This document shows, piece after piece, positions 17,734 to 27,304 of a DNA stretch of 64,000 nt. How positions within the stretch are numbered: position 1 is the stretch's first letter; each line of letters opens with the position of its first letter. The stretch covers positions 620,001-684,000 of the forward strand of contig LR632930.1 in the NCBI GenBank assembly GCA_902167325.1, given 5' to 3'. The notes beneath the pieces were generated by a model. It did no database searches. It saw only the letters and a program-made list of their open reading frames with translations, and had not been told where the DNA came from. Both the position numbers and the translations under genes were made by a program. This stretch comes from Chitinophaga pinensis. Its GTDB lineage: Bacteria; Bacteroidota; Bacteroidia; Chitinophagales; Chitinophagaceae.

Positions 17734-19926
17734 ATGTTCCGCACCTGGTTAATTTCCTGCTTACTTCTCATTTCCAATGGATTGAGGTCGCAAAACATTC
17801 CGATTGGCCAATGGCGGGAACATTTTCCCGCAAAACCGGCCATTGGAGTGACAATTGGGGGCGATGAAGTTTTTTACACAACTCTGCAGGGGTTGTTCTC
17901 TGTTTCCTCTGATGAGCATGCCATCACCCGCTATGGTAAAGCCACAGGCCTGCATGATGCAGGCATAGCCGCCACAGGCTGGCACCAAGGGACAGAGACA
18001 CTGGTGATTGCCTACCGGAACGGGAACATCGACCTCCTTTCCGCCAGCCGTGTCATCAATATCCCCGATGTGCTACTGCGCCCCGGAACGCCTGATAAAG
18101 CGGCCGGTACTGTGATCATGACTGGTGACAAGGCACTCATCCCTTTGCGGGACGGCATCATTGTACTGGACCTCCGTAACCATCGCATCACCGATACCTG
18201 GACGCCGGGCTTCCCCGTTTCCACCGCAGCCATACTAGGCCCGGATATTTTTGCCGCCACCCCGCAAGGTATTTTCCGCGCTCCGTTAAATGCTTCCAAC
18301 CTCGCTGACCCTGGCTATTGGAAGCCCATGCCCCCATTACCAGGCCCCATATTATCGCTGGCAGCTTCAGGTACCACGCTCGCAGCCCGGGTAGCAGATA
18401 CCATCTTTCGCCTGCAGGGTACCGGTTGGGAAAAGTGGATCCATGACCGTGGCCCCATTACCTTCCTGCAGGCTGCCCCCGGCGCACTTTTAGCCGGGCT
18501 GCCCGGCAAAGTGCTGCGCTTCAGGGGTGCTGAAGAAACAGTTTTCGGGCATGCACTCCTGCCCTCACCTACCGGTGCGGCAGAAACTACGGATGGCCTT
18601 TGGCTTACCGATCGCCAAAACGGCCTCATCTTTCATCAAAACGGCACCTACTCGAACCTTACCCCCGATGCTCCCGCCGGGACCATAACAGGTGAATTGC
18701 TCATCTCCGGTAACACACTCCGGGCTGCTTCAGGCGGGGTCAATGAAAACTGGCTGCCTTCCGGAAACAATACCCCGCTTTCCATTTTCCGTGAAGGCGA
18801 ATGGTCATCTTCAGGAACAACTCTACCGGATGCCTTGGCGCTGGCTGCAGGAAATGGCGCCATATATGCAGGTTCCTTTGGAGGCGGATTATTCACCTTC
18901 CGGGACGGCACACCACCGCTGCAGGAACGTCCATTCGGACGAGAGCGCATCGCCGGCCTTGCCACCGATGTTGCCGGTAACCTCTGGGCTTCCGCCTTCG
19001 GGGCTTCTCAGCAGCATTTACTGGTGAAAAGTAAAGAAGGTGCATGGACGGCCCTCAACACCCCATTCTCTCTCCCTGAAAATGCCGTTTCACAAATCCT
19101 GATCGACGATCTCGACCAAAAATGGATCGTTTCTCCACAGGGTGGCGGTGTGCTGGTCATGCATCATGGTACTTCCATACAGGACACGCGCGATGACCGC
19201 TGGAAGCAACTGCTGGCAGGCACCGGCCGCGGCAACCTCCCATCTTCAGTGGTTTACCGCCTTACCAAAGACCGTGACGGGTGGATATGGATCGGCACAG
19301 CACGGGGAATTGGAGTGATACAATGCACCCCGGAAATATTCTCCGCAGGATCATGTGAAGCCTGGCTGCCGGTAGTACGTAACGATAACTTCGCAGGTTA
19401 TCTTTTTCAGAATGAGCACGTACTTTCATTGGTAACAGACGGCGCCAATCGCAAATGGGCAGGTACCCGCAACGGAGCCTGGCTCATCAGTGCGGACGGG
19501 AGCCGGATCCTGCAGCAATTCCATACCGGCAACAGCCCGCTTCCCCATAACACCGTTCATCGAATTGCCATTGACCCGGCAACAGGCGAAGTGTTCTTCG
19601 CCACCGGCGCGGGGCTTGTTTCGTGGCGGGGTGATGCAACTGAAGGGACAGACACGCAGGAGCCGGGGGCGCTGGTGTTCCCTAACCCTGTTCCTTCCCG
19701 GTACGATGGAGTGATCGCGATCCGAGGTCTTGTACGTGATGCGTATGTGAAAATCACGGATGTAAGCGGGAAGCTGGTGTATCAAACGAGGGCTAAGGGC
19801 GGCCAGGCTACCTGGAATGGACGTGATTACACAGGCTACCGTCCACAGAGTGGAATCTACCTCGTACTGGCCAGTGATGAAACCGGTAAGGAAAATATCG
19901 TGACGAAGCTGGTATTTATCCGCTGA
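17734..19926 (+). CDS. porZ: Type IX secretion system protein PorZ
   Basis: A 730-residue secreted beta-propeller protein of the T9SS; PorZ sits at the cell surface with the sortase PorU and delivers anionic lipopolysaccharide for attachment to cargo. The signal peptide (about residues 1-19, ending LRSQ) is followed by IPIGQWREHFP, the characteristic PorZ N-terminal motif. Many propeller blades follow, with recurrent WIGT/WAGT-type strands (GWIWIGTARGIGVIQ, NRKWAGTRNGAWLIS). The end is a T9SS type A C-terminal domain: FPNPVPSRYDGVIAI, VKITDVSGKLVYQT and GIYLVLASDE. It starts an apparent operon with recO 17 bp downstream. It lies far from gldKLMN, as is usual. Two-component-type propeller proteins look similar, but there is no kinase part. 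Confidence 0.85.
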   Translation: MFRTWLISCLLLISNGLRSQNIPIGQWREHFPAKPAIGVTIGGDEVFYTTLQGLFSVSSDEHAITRYGKATGLHDAGIAATGWHQGTETLVIAYRNGNIDLLSASRVINIPDVLLRPGTPDKAAGTVIMTGDKALIPLRDGIIVLDLRNHRITDTWTPGFPVSTAAILGPDIFAATPQGIFRAPLNASNLADPGYWKPMPPLPGPILSLAASGTTLAARVADTIFRLQGTGWEKWIHDRGPITFLQAAPGALLAGLPGKVLRFRGAEETVFGHALLPSPTGAAETTDGLWLTDRQNGLIFHQNGTYSNLTPDAPAGTITGELLISGNTLRAASGGVNENWLPSGNNTPLSIFREGEWSSSGTTLPDALALAAGNGAIYAGSFGGGLFTFRDGTPPLQERPFGRERIAGLATDVAGNLWASAFGASQQHLLVKSKEGAWTALNTPFSLPENAVSQILIDDLDQKWIVSPQGGGVLVMHHGTSIQDTRDDRWKQLLAGTGRGNLPSSVVYRLTKDRDGWIWIGTARGIGVIQCTPEIFSAGSCEAWLPVVRNDNFAGYLFQNEHVLSLVTDGANRKWAGTRNGAWLISADGSRILQQFHTGNSPLPHNTVHRIAIDPATGEVFFATGAGLVSWRGDATEGTDTQEPGALVFPNPVPSRYDGVIAIRGLVRDAYVKITDVSGKLVYQTRAKGGQATWNGRDYTGYRPQSGIYLVLASDETGKENIVTKLVFIR

Positions 19927-19943
19927 TAACCGATTTTTGCTAC

Positions 19944-20678
19944 ATGCTGCACAAAACACCGGGCATCGTGCTCCGATCTGTTAAATATGGCGACACCAGC
20001 GTGATCCTGAGTATCTTTACCGAACTCTTCGGAATACAGTCGTATATCGTTAACGGCGTACGCTCCGCCCGGCCCAAAGCCGCAAAGGGCAACATCCTGC
20101 AACCCGGTAACATCCTCGACCTTGTAGTGTACCACCACGAGCAGAAGAATATCCAGCGCATATCGGAATTTAAACCGGGGCATATCTATACAACGATGCA
20201 CGTTAATATTGTGAAGAATACTGTAGCGTTGTATCTGATAGAACTATTGCAGAAATCGCTGAAGCAACCGGAGCCTGATCCTGAACTGTATCACTTTACG
20301 GAAAAGGTTTTCCGCGCACTCGATACGGAGAATACCGCGGTGGCAGCCAACCTCCCACTCTACTTTACCCTACGCTTCGCCGCCCACCTCGGTTTCCATT
20401 TTGGCGGGCATTACTCTGAGTACACCCCATACCTTGATCTCGCCGAAGGCACGTATGTAGACCTCCCCCCGCATCACACCAATTACCTCGACGAAACCAA
20501 CAGTGAACTGACGGATAAACTGCAAAACATACAGTACATCCCTGATCTGGAGCATGTGCTCATGAACAAGGAACGCCGGCGCAATCTGCTGTACGCGTAC
20601 CTGGATTTCTACCGGCTGCACCTCCCCGATTTCAAGGAACTGCAAAGCCCGCCAATCCTGCACGAGATCCTGGGTTAA
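19944..20678 (+). CDS. recO: DNA repair protein RecO
   Basis: A 244-residue recombination mediator that helps load RecA onto single-stranded DNA with RecR. The N-terminal OB-fold begins in the family style: LHKTPGIVLRSVKYGDTSVI, then LFGIQSYIVNGVRS. The C-terminal helical domain follows (LPLYFTLRFAAHLGFHFGG). Length is normal for Bacteroidota RecO. No zinc-binding cysteine cluster is visible. It follows porZ by 17 bp on the same strand and converges with lpxH; the two stop codons share the palindrome TTAA at 20675-20678. Confidence 0.92.
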   Translation: MLHKTPGIVLRSVKYGDTSVILSIFTELFGIQSYIVNGVRSARPKAAKGNILQPGNILDLVVYHHEQKNIQRISEFKPGHIYTTMHVNIVKNTVALYLIELLQKSLKQPEPDPELYHFTEKVFRALDTENTAVAANLPLYFTLRFAAHLGFHFGGHYSEYTPYLDLAEGTYVDLPPHHTNYLDETNSELTDKLQNIQYIPDLEHVLMNKERRRNLLYAYLDFYRLHLPDFKELQSPPILHEILG

Positions 20679-21445
20679 GACTCTGCCTTATAATATTTCA
20701 GTTCTGTAGTATTGCCGTCGAATACGGCGTAGGAATTGTAATTCAGCCAGTCGCCCAGGTTGATGTAGCGCGTATGCTCTCCCACTTTCAGATCAAGCGG
20801 AAGGTGGCGGTGGCCGAAGATGAAGAAATCGAAATGCTCTTTCTGTAAAATTTCTTTGGAATAGATGGCCAGCCATTCCTCGTTATCTCCGAGGAAAGTT
20901 TCCAGCTTTTCGCCGGTGGATGCCCGGCTCTTGCGGCTCCAGAAGTTAGCCATGGAAATACCCCAGTTGGGCGGGATACATGAAAACAAAAAGCGGCATA
21001 CGGGATTCCGGAAGATCTTCTTCAGGAATTTATATCCATGATCACCGGGCCCCAGCCCGTCGCCATGCCCGATATAAAATTTCTTACCGCCGATCTCGTA
21101 CTGCCGTGGCTCGAAGTAAACTGGAATTTCCAGCTCTTCTTCGAAATAGCCGTCCATCCACATGTCGTGATTGCCGATGAATACGGTGATACCGATGCCT
21201 TTATCACGCAGTTCTGCGAGCTTGCCGAGGAGGCGGGTGTAGCCTTTAGGGATTACATGTTTGTACTCGAACCAGAAATCGAACAGGTCACCCACGAGGA
21301 AAATGTGTTGCGCATCTTTGGCAGCTTCATCGAGCCACTGTACAATAAGTTTTTCGCGCTGGCGGCTGCGGGCCATATCGGGAGCGCCGAGGTGAAAATC
21401 TGATGCGAAGTATACACGTTTGCCAGGTGGCAGATGGATGTTCAT
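20675..21445 (-). CDS. lpxH: UDP-2,3-diacylglucosamine diphosphatase (LpxH-type)
   Basis: A 256-residue calcineurin-like metallophosphoesterase that removes UMP from UDP-2,3-diacylglucosamine in lipid A synthesis, at the inner face of the cytoplasmic membrane. The metal-site motifs are all present in order: DFHLG (16-20), GDLFDFW (52-58), GNHDMW (91-96), GHGDGLG (about 125-131) and FGHRHLP near the C-terminus. Length fits the LpxH family. It converges with recO and overlaps its stop codon by a few bases. LpxG-type enzymes and other UDP-sugar phosphoesterases are related, but the GDLFDFW and GNHDMW context favours LpxH. Confidence 0.88.
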   Translation of the reverse strand: MNIHLPPGKRVYFASDFHLGAPDMARSRQREKLIVQWLDEAAKDAQHIFLVGDLFDFWFEYKHVIPKGYTRLLGKLAELRDKGIGITVFIGNHDMWMDGYFEEELEIPVYFEPRQYEIGGKKFYIGHGDGLGPGDHGYKFLKKIFRNPVCRFLFSCIPPNWGISMANFWSRKSRASTGEKLETFLGDNEEWLAIYSKEILQKEHFDFFIFGHRHLPLDLKVGEHTRYINLGDWLNYNSYAVFDGNTTELKYYKAES

Positions 21446-21528
21446 GGTTCTTTATGAAATGTAAAATGCAAAAGTGATGAATTCCTTTTGCATTTTACAT
21501 GTATCGTTATCAGTTGTAATTGAAGTTG

Positions 21529-22164
21529 TTATTCATCCAGCAGGAAAACGTATACTTCCTTGGGGCCATGCACGCCAACCACGAGTGTTTTCTCGATATC
21601 GGCGGTACGGCTTGGGCCTGTGGCGAAGGAGATCATGGAGGGAAGATTTCCCTGGTATTTCTCTTTCAGGCGCTGAATGCCATCTTTCACGTCGAACACC
21701 AGCTGGTGGGTGAATGCCACCACAAGATGCACGGGTGCGAAAACGGGCAGGGCACGCCCGGAAGGCTGCGCTGCACTCATTACGATAGAACCGGTGCGGG
21801 CTACGAGCAGCTCACAGTCGGTGATCGCGGCGTCCATAGCTTCCATATTACCCACGTTGAGGAAAGCCGGATTAAACGGCTTGAGGATTTGCTCAACAGC
21901 GGGAGTTTTGCAATGTACGTGCGTCCATTCTTTGTTTTCCACAAGAGATTGGAGATTGTCTGCCAGTTCCTCACGGGAGGAGCAGAAGATAAATTTGCCC
22001 TGCAGTTTTGAAAACTCTTCCGCAAACTTCAGCTCAAGGCCATCGTGTGCCGTTTCAAACACGGAGTTGTTACCTTCCGCGTGAGGAAACGGGAGCTGCA
22101 CGGGCTGGCTGAGTGCGTTGCGGACCCTTTTCAGGATGTTTTCTTTGGCCGGAGATACTTTCAT
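21529..22164 (-). CDS. LUD (lactate utilization, LutC/YkgG-like) domain protein
   Basis: A 211-residue protein with the LUD domain also found in LutC. Visible family features are CELLVARTGSIVMSAAQPSGRALPVFAPVHLVV in the centre (read in pieces: TGSIVMSA, SGRALPVFAP) and SFATGPSRTADIEKTLVVGVHGPKEV at the C-terminus (ATGPSRTADIEK). Classical LutC works with LutA and LutB in lactate oxidation, but neither is nearby. Here the gene follows ftsH by 6 bp and is probably cotranscribed with rsfS-ftsH, so a lactate role is not supported by context. Function is therefore left general. Confidence 0.8.
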   Translation of the reverse strand: MKVSPAKENILKRVRNALSQPVQLPFPHAEGNNSVFETAHDGLELKFAEEFSKLQGKFIFCSSREELADNLQSLVENKEWTHVHCKTPAVEQILKPFNPAFLNVGNMEAMDAAITDCELLVARTGSIVMSAAQPSGRALPVFAPVHLVVAFTHQLVFDVKDGIQRLKEKYQGNLPSMISFATGPSRTADIEKTLVVGVHGPKEVYVFLLDE

Positions 22165-22170
22165 AGTGCC

Positions 22171-24216
22171 TTAGTCCTGTTCAGTTGTTACGTTAGCCGG
22201 AGAAGGATTGATGATATCTGACGGGTGAACGCCTTCTACACCAAGACCTGCTTTGGTAGGGATGTGTTCTTTATGTGTATCGTAAGGGCGCTTACCAATG
22301 AGGCGCTCCAGATCGTCTTTGTACAGCACTTCTTTCTTCAGCAGTTCTTCCGCCAGCAATTTCACGTTGGGCAGCTTGTCTCTGAGCAGCGCCTTTGTAC
22401 GCTGGTATGCTTTGTCGATCAGTGCGCGAACCTCATCGTCGATCAGCTTGGCCGTTTCTTCTGAATACGGTTTGGTGAACGATTGTTCGTTGTTCGGATC
22501 GTAGAAAGATACGTTACCCACTTTTTCGTTCATACCATACACGGTCACCATGGCATAAGCCATACGGGTGATCACCTGCAGGTCGTTTTGCGCGCCGGTG
22601 GATATTTTGCCGAATACGATGTCTTCTACCGCACGGCCGCCAAGGGTCATGCAGATATCGTCCATCAGTTGTTCAGTATTGTAGAGATATTGCTCTTTCG
22701 GGAGGTATTGCGCATAACCGAGAGCGGCAACGCCACGGGGCACGATAGTCACTTTCACAAGTGGGTTAGCGTGCTCAAGGTACCATCCGCAGATAGCGTG
22801 GCCTGCTTCGTGGTAGGCGATTACTTCTTTCTCTTCGGGAGAGATGATTTTGTTCTTCTTCTCGAGGCCGCCGATCACACGGTCGATAGCATCGTTGAAG
22901 TCTTCCATTTCTACTTCGTTCTTCCCTTTACGGGCTGCTATAAGGGCAGCTTCGTTACACACGTTGGCGATGTCTGCACCGGCAAAACCGGGAGTCATGG
23001 AAGCCAGCTTCTTAATGTCGAGGTTAGGCGACGTTTTAATTGGCTTCAGGTGAACGTTGAAGATATGCTCACGGCCAAACAGGTCGGGCTTGTCGATGGA
23101 TATCTGGCGGTCGAAACGGCCGGGGCGCAGCAGGGCGCTGTCCAGCACGTCGGGCCGGTTGGTGGCAGCCAGAATGATGATTCCGCTGTCGGTACCGAAG
23201 CCGTCCATTTCAACGAGGAGTTGGTTGAGGGTGTTCTCGCGCTCATCGTTCGACATCATTACGTTCTTACCACGGGCACGGCCAATGGCATCGATTTCGT
23301 CGATGAAGATGATACAGGGCGCTTTTTCGCGTGCCTGTTTGAAGAGGTCGCGCACACGGGATGCACCAACACCTACGAACAGTTCCACGAAATCGGAACC
23401 AGACATAGAGAAGAAGGGTACCTGCGCTTCGCCCGCCATAGCTTTAGCCAGTAGGGTTTTACCGGTACCGGGAGGGCCTACGAGGAGGGCACCTTTGGGT
23501 ATTTTACCACCGAGGGCGGTGTATTTTTTCGGGTTCTTGAGGAAATCCACGATTTCCATCACTTCCACTTTTGCTTCGTCGAGTCCGGCAACATCGTTAA
23601 ATGTAATGTTTACGCGGGTGCCTTTATCGAAAAGCGTGGCTTTGGATTTGCCGATATTGAAGATACCGCCGGGTCCGCCGCTTCCGCCGGATGGTCCGCC
23701 CATTTTACGCATGAGCAGTACCCACATACCGATAAGCAGCAGAATGGGAAGTAGTATTTGCATTAGCGGTTCGAACCAGTTCTGGCGCGGAACGTAGGAT
23801 ACGTTCATTTGGTCTGCCAGGGGCATCCCTTCCTGAGCGCGGTCCAGTTCTTTCTGGAAGCTTTCCACGCTGCCGATGGTGAACTGAAAATGCGGGCCGG
23901 GGTTCTGGGCACCGAGGCGGCCTTTAGCCACTTCTGCATAATCAGGCTGGTTCAGCCGTTCTTTCTTGATATAAACTTCTACCAGGGCCTTATTCACCAC
24001 CACCAGCTTGTCAACATCTCCGGTGCGGAGCAGTCGCTGCTGAAACTCCTTGAAACCAGTAAGCTCTTTGGGCTGACTGGAGAACGGCAGTACAAAATTC
24101 ATGGCCAGCAGAGCTATGCCTATAAAGGCATAAACCCAGTAGATATTGAACTTTGGTCCTTTCTTGGGTGTCTTATCCGGTCCCTTGCTATAGTTATTAT
24201 TGCCTCCTTTTTCCAT
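22171..24216 (-). CDS. ftsH: ATP-dependent zinc metalloprotease FtsH
   Basis: Membrane-bound AAA+ protease of about 681 residues that degrades misfolded and regulatory membrane and cytosolic proteins. I choose the ATG at 24216 (MEKGGNN) over the upstream one at 24318 because family N-termini begin there and a Shine-Dalgarno-like AAAGGAG lies about 12 bp upstream. Order: TM1 (about 24-44), periplasmic domain, TM2 (about 152-170), a Gly-rich linker, Walker A GPPGTGKT (247-254), Walker [10 protein letters not shown], second-region-of-homology RPGRFDR, and the zinc site HEAGH (469-473). Downstream is the LUD gene (6 bp) and upstream rsfS (70 bp), a common Bacteroidota arrangement. Confidence 0.97.
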   Translation of the reverse strand: MEKGGNNNYSKGPDKTPKKGPKFNIYWVYAFIGIALLAMNFVLPFSSQPKELTGFKEFQQRLLRTGDVDKLVVVNKALVEVYIKKERLNQPDYAEVAKGRLGAQNPGPHFQFTIGSVESFQKELDRAQEGMPLADQMNVSYVPRQNWFEPLMQILLPILLLIGMWVLLMRKMGGPSGGSGGPGGIFNIGKSKATLFDKGTRVNITFNDVAGLDEAKVEVMEIVDFLKNPKKYTALGGKIPKGALLVGPPGTGKTLLAKAMAGEAQVPFFSMSGSDFVELFVGVGASRVRDLFKQAREKAPCIIFIDEIDAIGRARGKNVMMSNDERENTLNQLLVEMDGFGTDSGIIILAATNRPDVLDSALLRPGRFDRQISIDKPDLFGREHIFNVHLKPIKTSPNLDIKKLASMTPGFAGADIANVCNEAALIAARKGKNEVEMEDFNDAIDRVIGGLEKKNKIISPEEKEVIAYHEAGHAICGWYLEHANPLVKVTIVPRGVAALGYAQYLPKEQYLYNTEQLMDDICMTLGGRAVEDIVFGKISTGAQNDLQVITRMAYAMVTVYGMNEKVGNVSFYDPNNEQSFTKPYSEETAKLIDDEVRALIDKAYQRTKALLRDKLPNVKLLAEELLKKEVLYKDDLERLIGKRPYDTHKEHIPTKAGLGVEGVHPSDIINPSPANVTTEQD

Positions 24217-24286
24217 GATCGTTCGCTCCTTTACGAATGAGAGTTGTCTTTTATATAAGTAATTAATACAAAACCCGGGGTTTTGT

Positions 24287-24691
24287 TCAATGATCGAGGT
24301 GTTCCATGCGTTCTGCATCGCTCCACATCTCTTCCAGGCTATAGAATTTTCGGGTTTCGGGCATGAAAATATGCACTACTATATTCACATAATCCACCAG
24401 GATCCACTGCTGAGCCGTGAAGCCTTCGTGTTTATACGGGGATTCGTCGGTGTTATTCCTCACTTCCTCCTCCACAAAATCCGCTATTGCCTTAACTTGA
24501 TTACTGGAATTGGCCTCACAAATGATGAAGAAATCGGCTACCGCTTCAGGGATCTTTCTCAGATCTAGGGAAACAATGTTATCCCCTTTCTTTTCCTGGA
24601 TGGCCTTTATGATAGAAGTAAAAATCTTGCTGTTTCTGTTAACGCGGGTTACCGCCTTTTTCCTGCTGTTCAGTATGGTCAAGGGTGCCAA
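24287..24691 (-). CDS. rsfS: Ribosome silencing factor RsfS
   Basis: RsfS (Iojap/DUF143 family) binds ribosomal protein uL14 and blocks subunit joining when nutrients are scarce. The 134-residue frame shows the family core: IVSLDLRKIPEAVADFFIIC, then VEEEVRN, and EGFTAQQWILVDYVNIVVHIF with FYSLEEMW at the end. The first codon at 24691 is TTG, and an internal TTG at 24682 is possible; no ATG fits the conserved N-terminus, so the exact start is uncertain. It is probably the first gene of rsfS-ftsH-LUD and is divergent from birA. Confidence 0.92.
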   Translation of the reverse strand: MAPLTILNSRKKAVTRVNRNSKIFTSIIKAIQEKKGDNIVSLDLRKIPEAVADFFIICEANSSNQVKAIADFVEEEVRNNTDESPYKHEGFTAQQWILVDYVNIVVHIFMPETRKFYSLEEMWSDAERMEHLDH

Positions 24692-24727
24692 TAAGTGCTG
24701 TTTTTGTTAAAAATAGTCTTTAATCTC

Positions 24728-24755
24728 CAAAATTACTAAACCGGGCCCAAAATTA
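24728..24755 (-). promoter_or_regulatory. Tandem TAATTTTG elements, candidate rsfS-ftsH promoter
   Basis: TAATTTTG occurs twice on the minus strand (24728-24735 and 24748-24755), exactly 20 bp apart. Both match TAnnTTTG. The downstream copy would start transcription near 24721, about 30 nt before the rsfS start. Confidence 0.35.
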
Positions 24756-24845
24756 ACGCCCGCTTGTATGGTAGAAGACGAATGAGCCGGTAAAATATTG
24801 TTAAAATGATGGTAATTTGCTGATTTTACAGTTAAATCAGGATTT

Positions 24846-25586
24846 GTGATAGGCTATCCGTTTCACGTGCTCAATACAGTAGACAGCACCAATAACTATG
24901 CCATGGCAAGGGTCGCCGAAGGCCCCGTGGCACCCGGCTACACTTGGTTTGCCATGGAACAAACCGCAGGAAAAGGACAACGGGGTAAACAATGGATTTC
25001 TGCCCCTGGTGAAAATATCATGCTCACCACCGTACTGCAACCCGCACTGGGGCTGCATCAACAGTTTATGCTCAGCGTTGCCATCGCACTCGGAGCCTTC
25101 GATTTCTTCCGGAAATACGCCGGCGACGAAACCCGCATCAAATGGAGTAACGACATTTACTGGCGTGACAGAAAGGCAGGAGGCATACTTATCGAGAACG
25201 TTTTACGCGGTAGCGTATGGCAATATGCCATAGCCGGGATGGGCCTCAACATCAACACTCCCCACTTCCCCGACCACCTCCTCAACCCTGTAAGCCTCCG
25301 CCAGATCACCGGCCGCGAATGGGACTCCATCGAACTGGCGCAGGACCTTTGCCTGCACCTCGAAAAACGATACAGCCAGCTTAGTGCGGAATCCTACCCT
25401 TCCATGCTTTCGGAATACAAAAACAATCTGTATCGCCTTCACGACCCCGCACTCTACCGTATCAATGGCGAAATATTCCAGGGCGTTATCCGCGACGTAC
25501 TCCCCGATGGCCGCATCTGCCTCGAGAAAAACAAAGAAATATTGGAACTGAATTTCGGTGAAGTAGAATATATCTTCGCCGGCTAA
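24846..25586 (+). CDS. birA: Biotin--[acetyl-CoA-carboxylase] ligase
   Basis: A 246-residue biotin protein ligase that activates biotin with ATP and attaches it to the acetyl-CoA carboxylase carrier protein. Visible features: VDSTNNYA (12-19), the biotinyl-AMP loop motif AGKGQRGKQW (41-50, in place of the usual GRGRRGRxW), and KWSNDIYW with the catalytic lysine, followed by GGILIEN. The C-terminal SH3-like domain is present (GEIFQGVIRDVLPDG). There is no N-terminal DNA-binding domain, so it is the non-regulatory form. The start is a GTG at 24846. A hairpin terminator follows at 25594-25619. Confidence 0.9.
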   Translation: MIGYPFHVLNTVDSTNNYAMARVAEGPVAPGYTWFAMEQTAGKGQRGKQWISAPGENIMLTTVLQPALGLHQQFMLSVAIALGAFDFFRKYAGDETRIKWSNDIYWRDRKAGGILIENVLRGSVWQYAIAGMGLNINTPHFPDHLLNPVSLRQITGREWDSIELAQDLCLHLEKRYSQLSAESYPSMLSEYKNNLYRLHDPALYRINGEIFQGVIRDVLPDGRICLEKNKEILELNFGEVEYIFAG

Positions 25587-25593
25587 AACTGGA

Positions 25594-25619
25594 AAAAGCC
25601 AGTATAAACTGGCTTTTTG
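25594..25619 (+). terminator. Rho-independent terminator of birA
   Basis: Perfect 10-bp stem AAAAAGCCAG / CTGGCTTTTT with a 6-base loop, starting 8 bp after the birA stop. It is symmetrical and could act in both directions. Confidence 0.9.
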
Positions 25620-25900
25620 GAGAAGTGGAATTTGTAAAGACAAACATCTGTAGCTTCTCCAAAAATGCCAGCCATGGAACTTAGTCCATGATTTTGGTCG
25701 ATAAATGGAGGCTTACAAGATGTACATTCTTTTCGGCTTACGCAAATATAAAAGTGCAACAAATGTTGCATTTCCCTGCAAACACAGTCTGTTGCCTATT
25801 GCAATTGCTGATTGGAAATTTGCAAATAAAGGTTTGACGATTGCAATTTCTATCAACCTTCCCCTTCGTAGCTTTGTTTTCTAACAAATCCCATTCTCAC

Positions 25901-26884
25901 ATGCAGTACAGAACACTGGGCAATACCAACGAAAAAGTTTCCGCTATCGGACTCGGATGCATGGGCATGGCTTTCGCATATGGCCAGCGCGATGATGCAG
26001 AATCCCGCGCAACGCTTGAACTCGCACTCGACCTCGGCATCAATTTCTGGGATACAGCGGATATGTATGGTAACGGACTCAACGAAAAACAACTCTCCGA
26101 AGTGCTGGCCACCCGCCGGACAGATGTTTTCCTTGCTACCAAATTCGGCTTCCGCTTCCGTGACGATAATTCTACTTACTTCGACGGCTCACCTGCCTAC
26201 CTCAAACAGGCCTGCGAAGCCTCCCTCAAAAGGCTTGGTGTAGATACAATCGATCTGTACTACGCCCACCGGGTAGACGATCAGGTGCCCATCGAGGAAA
26301 CCGTGGGGGCAATGGCTGAGCTTGTGAAAGAAGGTAAAGTACGTTACCTCGGCTTGTCGGAAGCCTCCGCAGCTTCGATCCGCAAAGCCAATGCGATACA
26401 CCCTATCGCCGCGCTGCAAAGTGAATATTCTCTCTTCGTCCGAGACCTTGAAGCTGAGATCATCCCCGTTTGCCGTGAACTGGGCATCGGCATCATCCCA
26501 TACAGCCCGCTGGGCCGGGGTGCCCTCACGAGCGACCTTCGTAATGTCAGCACCCTCGACCCTTCCGATTTCCGCCGCAACCTCCCCCGCTTTCAGCAGG
26601 AGGCTTTCGAGAAAAACCTCCGCATCGTAAGTGCACTCGAAGATCTTGCGTCAGAAAAGCATTGCACGCTTCCGCAACTGGCACTGGCCTGGCTGCTGGC
26701 CAAAGGCAACGATATCGTTCCCATCCCCGGCACCAAGCGCCGTAAGTACCTGCAGGAAAATGCTGCGTCAGTGGATATACAACTTTCCGGAGACGAACTA
26801 TCCCGAATAGAAGCAACCCTTTCAGGCTACCAGATTTCCGGTGAACGTTACAGCGAAGGCGCCATGAAACTGGTGAACCGTTAA
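25901..26884 (+). CDS. Aldo/keto reductase
   Basis: An NADPH-dependent oxidoreductase of about 327 residues with a TIM-barrel fold. The start at 25901 ([10 protein letters not shown]) matches family N-termini; the 20 codons before it from 25841 look non-coding. The catalytic tetrad is visible: Asp51 and Tyr56 (DTADMYGNG), Lys81 (TKFGF) and His123 (YAHRVD). The C-terminal NADP motif reads [13 protein letters not shown]. It belongs to the group of short AKRs that reduce aldehydes or ketones with unknown native substrate. A possible -7 element TAGCTTTG lies at 25869-25876. It converges with the SUI1-family gene, sharing a bidirectional hairpin. Confidence 0.9.
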   Translation: MQYRTLGNTNEKVSAIGLGCMGMAFAYGQRDDAESRATLELALDLGINFWDTADMYGNGLNEKQLSEVLATRRTDVFLATKFGFRFRDDNSTYFDGSPAYLKQACEASLKRLGVDTIDLYYAHRVDDQVPIEETVGAMAELVKEGKVRYLGLSEASAASIRKANAIHPIAALQSEYSLFVRDLEAEIIPVCRELGIGIIPYSPLGRGALTSDLRNVSTLDPSDFRRNLPRFQQEAFEKNLRIVSALEDLASEKHCTLPQLALAWLLAKGNDIVPIPGTKRRKYLQENAASVDIQLSGDELSRIEATLSGYQISGERYSEGAMKLVNR

Positions 26885-26903
26885 CAACGTTTTATGCATA
26901 AAC

Positions 26904-26938
26904 GCAAAAGGCTGCCCCATGCAGGAGCAGCCTTTTGC
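26904..26938. terminator. Bidirectional terminator between convergent genes
   Basis: Perfect 12-bp stem GCAAAAGGCTGC / GCAGCCTTTTGC with an 11-base loop. It lies 20 bp after the aldo/keto reductase stop and about 20 bp after the stop of the SUI1-family gene on the other strand. Confidence 0.85.
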
Positions 26939-26959
26939 AATTCATTTATTTCCGCGGGC

Positions 26960-27292
26960 TTACTTCACATTGTACCCCCAGCCTTTCAGCCACTGGAGCA
27001 CTTTGTCCCGGTAATCTCCCTGAATGAGCACCAATCCGTCTTTCACACTGCCGCCTGTTCCACATTTGGTTTTCAGTTCTTTCCCCAGCTTTTCCAGATC
27101 AGCTTCCATACCCACAAACCCTTCCACGACCGTCACTGTTTTACCGGCGCGCTGTTTTGTATCCAGCTTTACACGGAGGCGTTGCTCTGCGGGAGCCAGC
27201 GTTGCCTGTTCCCGTGGCGCTTCTTCCCGGTACGAATAGTTGGGATCAGTGGAGTAAACGATCCCGCTGGAGGAGGATTTCTTCTTGCTCAT
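26960..27292 (-). CDS. SUI1/eIF1-family translation factor (YciH-like)
   Basis: A 110-residue protein of the eIF1/SUI1 fold, known in bacteria as YciH, a putative translation initiation fidelity or stress factor. The domain (about 35-108) has LRVKLDTKQRAGKTVTVVEG, KELKTKCGTGGSVKDG and IQGDYRDKVLQWLKGWGY, all typical. The N-terminal 30 residues are Ser/Lys-rich and probably disordered. It is the last gene of the run nadC, lipid kinase, this gene (12 bp gap), ending at the shared hairpin 26904-26938. Confidence 0.9.
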   Translation of the reverse strand: MSKKKSSSSGIVYSTDPNYSYREEAPREQATLAPAEQRLRVKLDTKQRAGKTVTVVEGFVGMEADLEKLGKELKTKCGTGGSVKDGLVLIQGDYRDKVLQWLKGWGYNVK

Positions 27293-27304
27293 ATCATACG
27301 TTTT

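Noticed and set aside
20675..20678. Overlapping stop codons of recO and lpxH (also hemW and gpsA at 46341-46344)
   Set aside because: A TTA(A/G) overlap of convergent genes is common in compact genomes and needs no special explanation.
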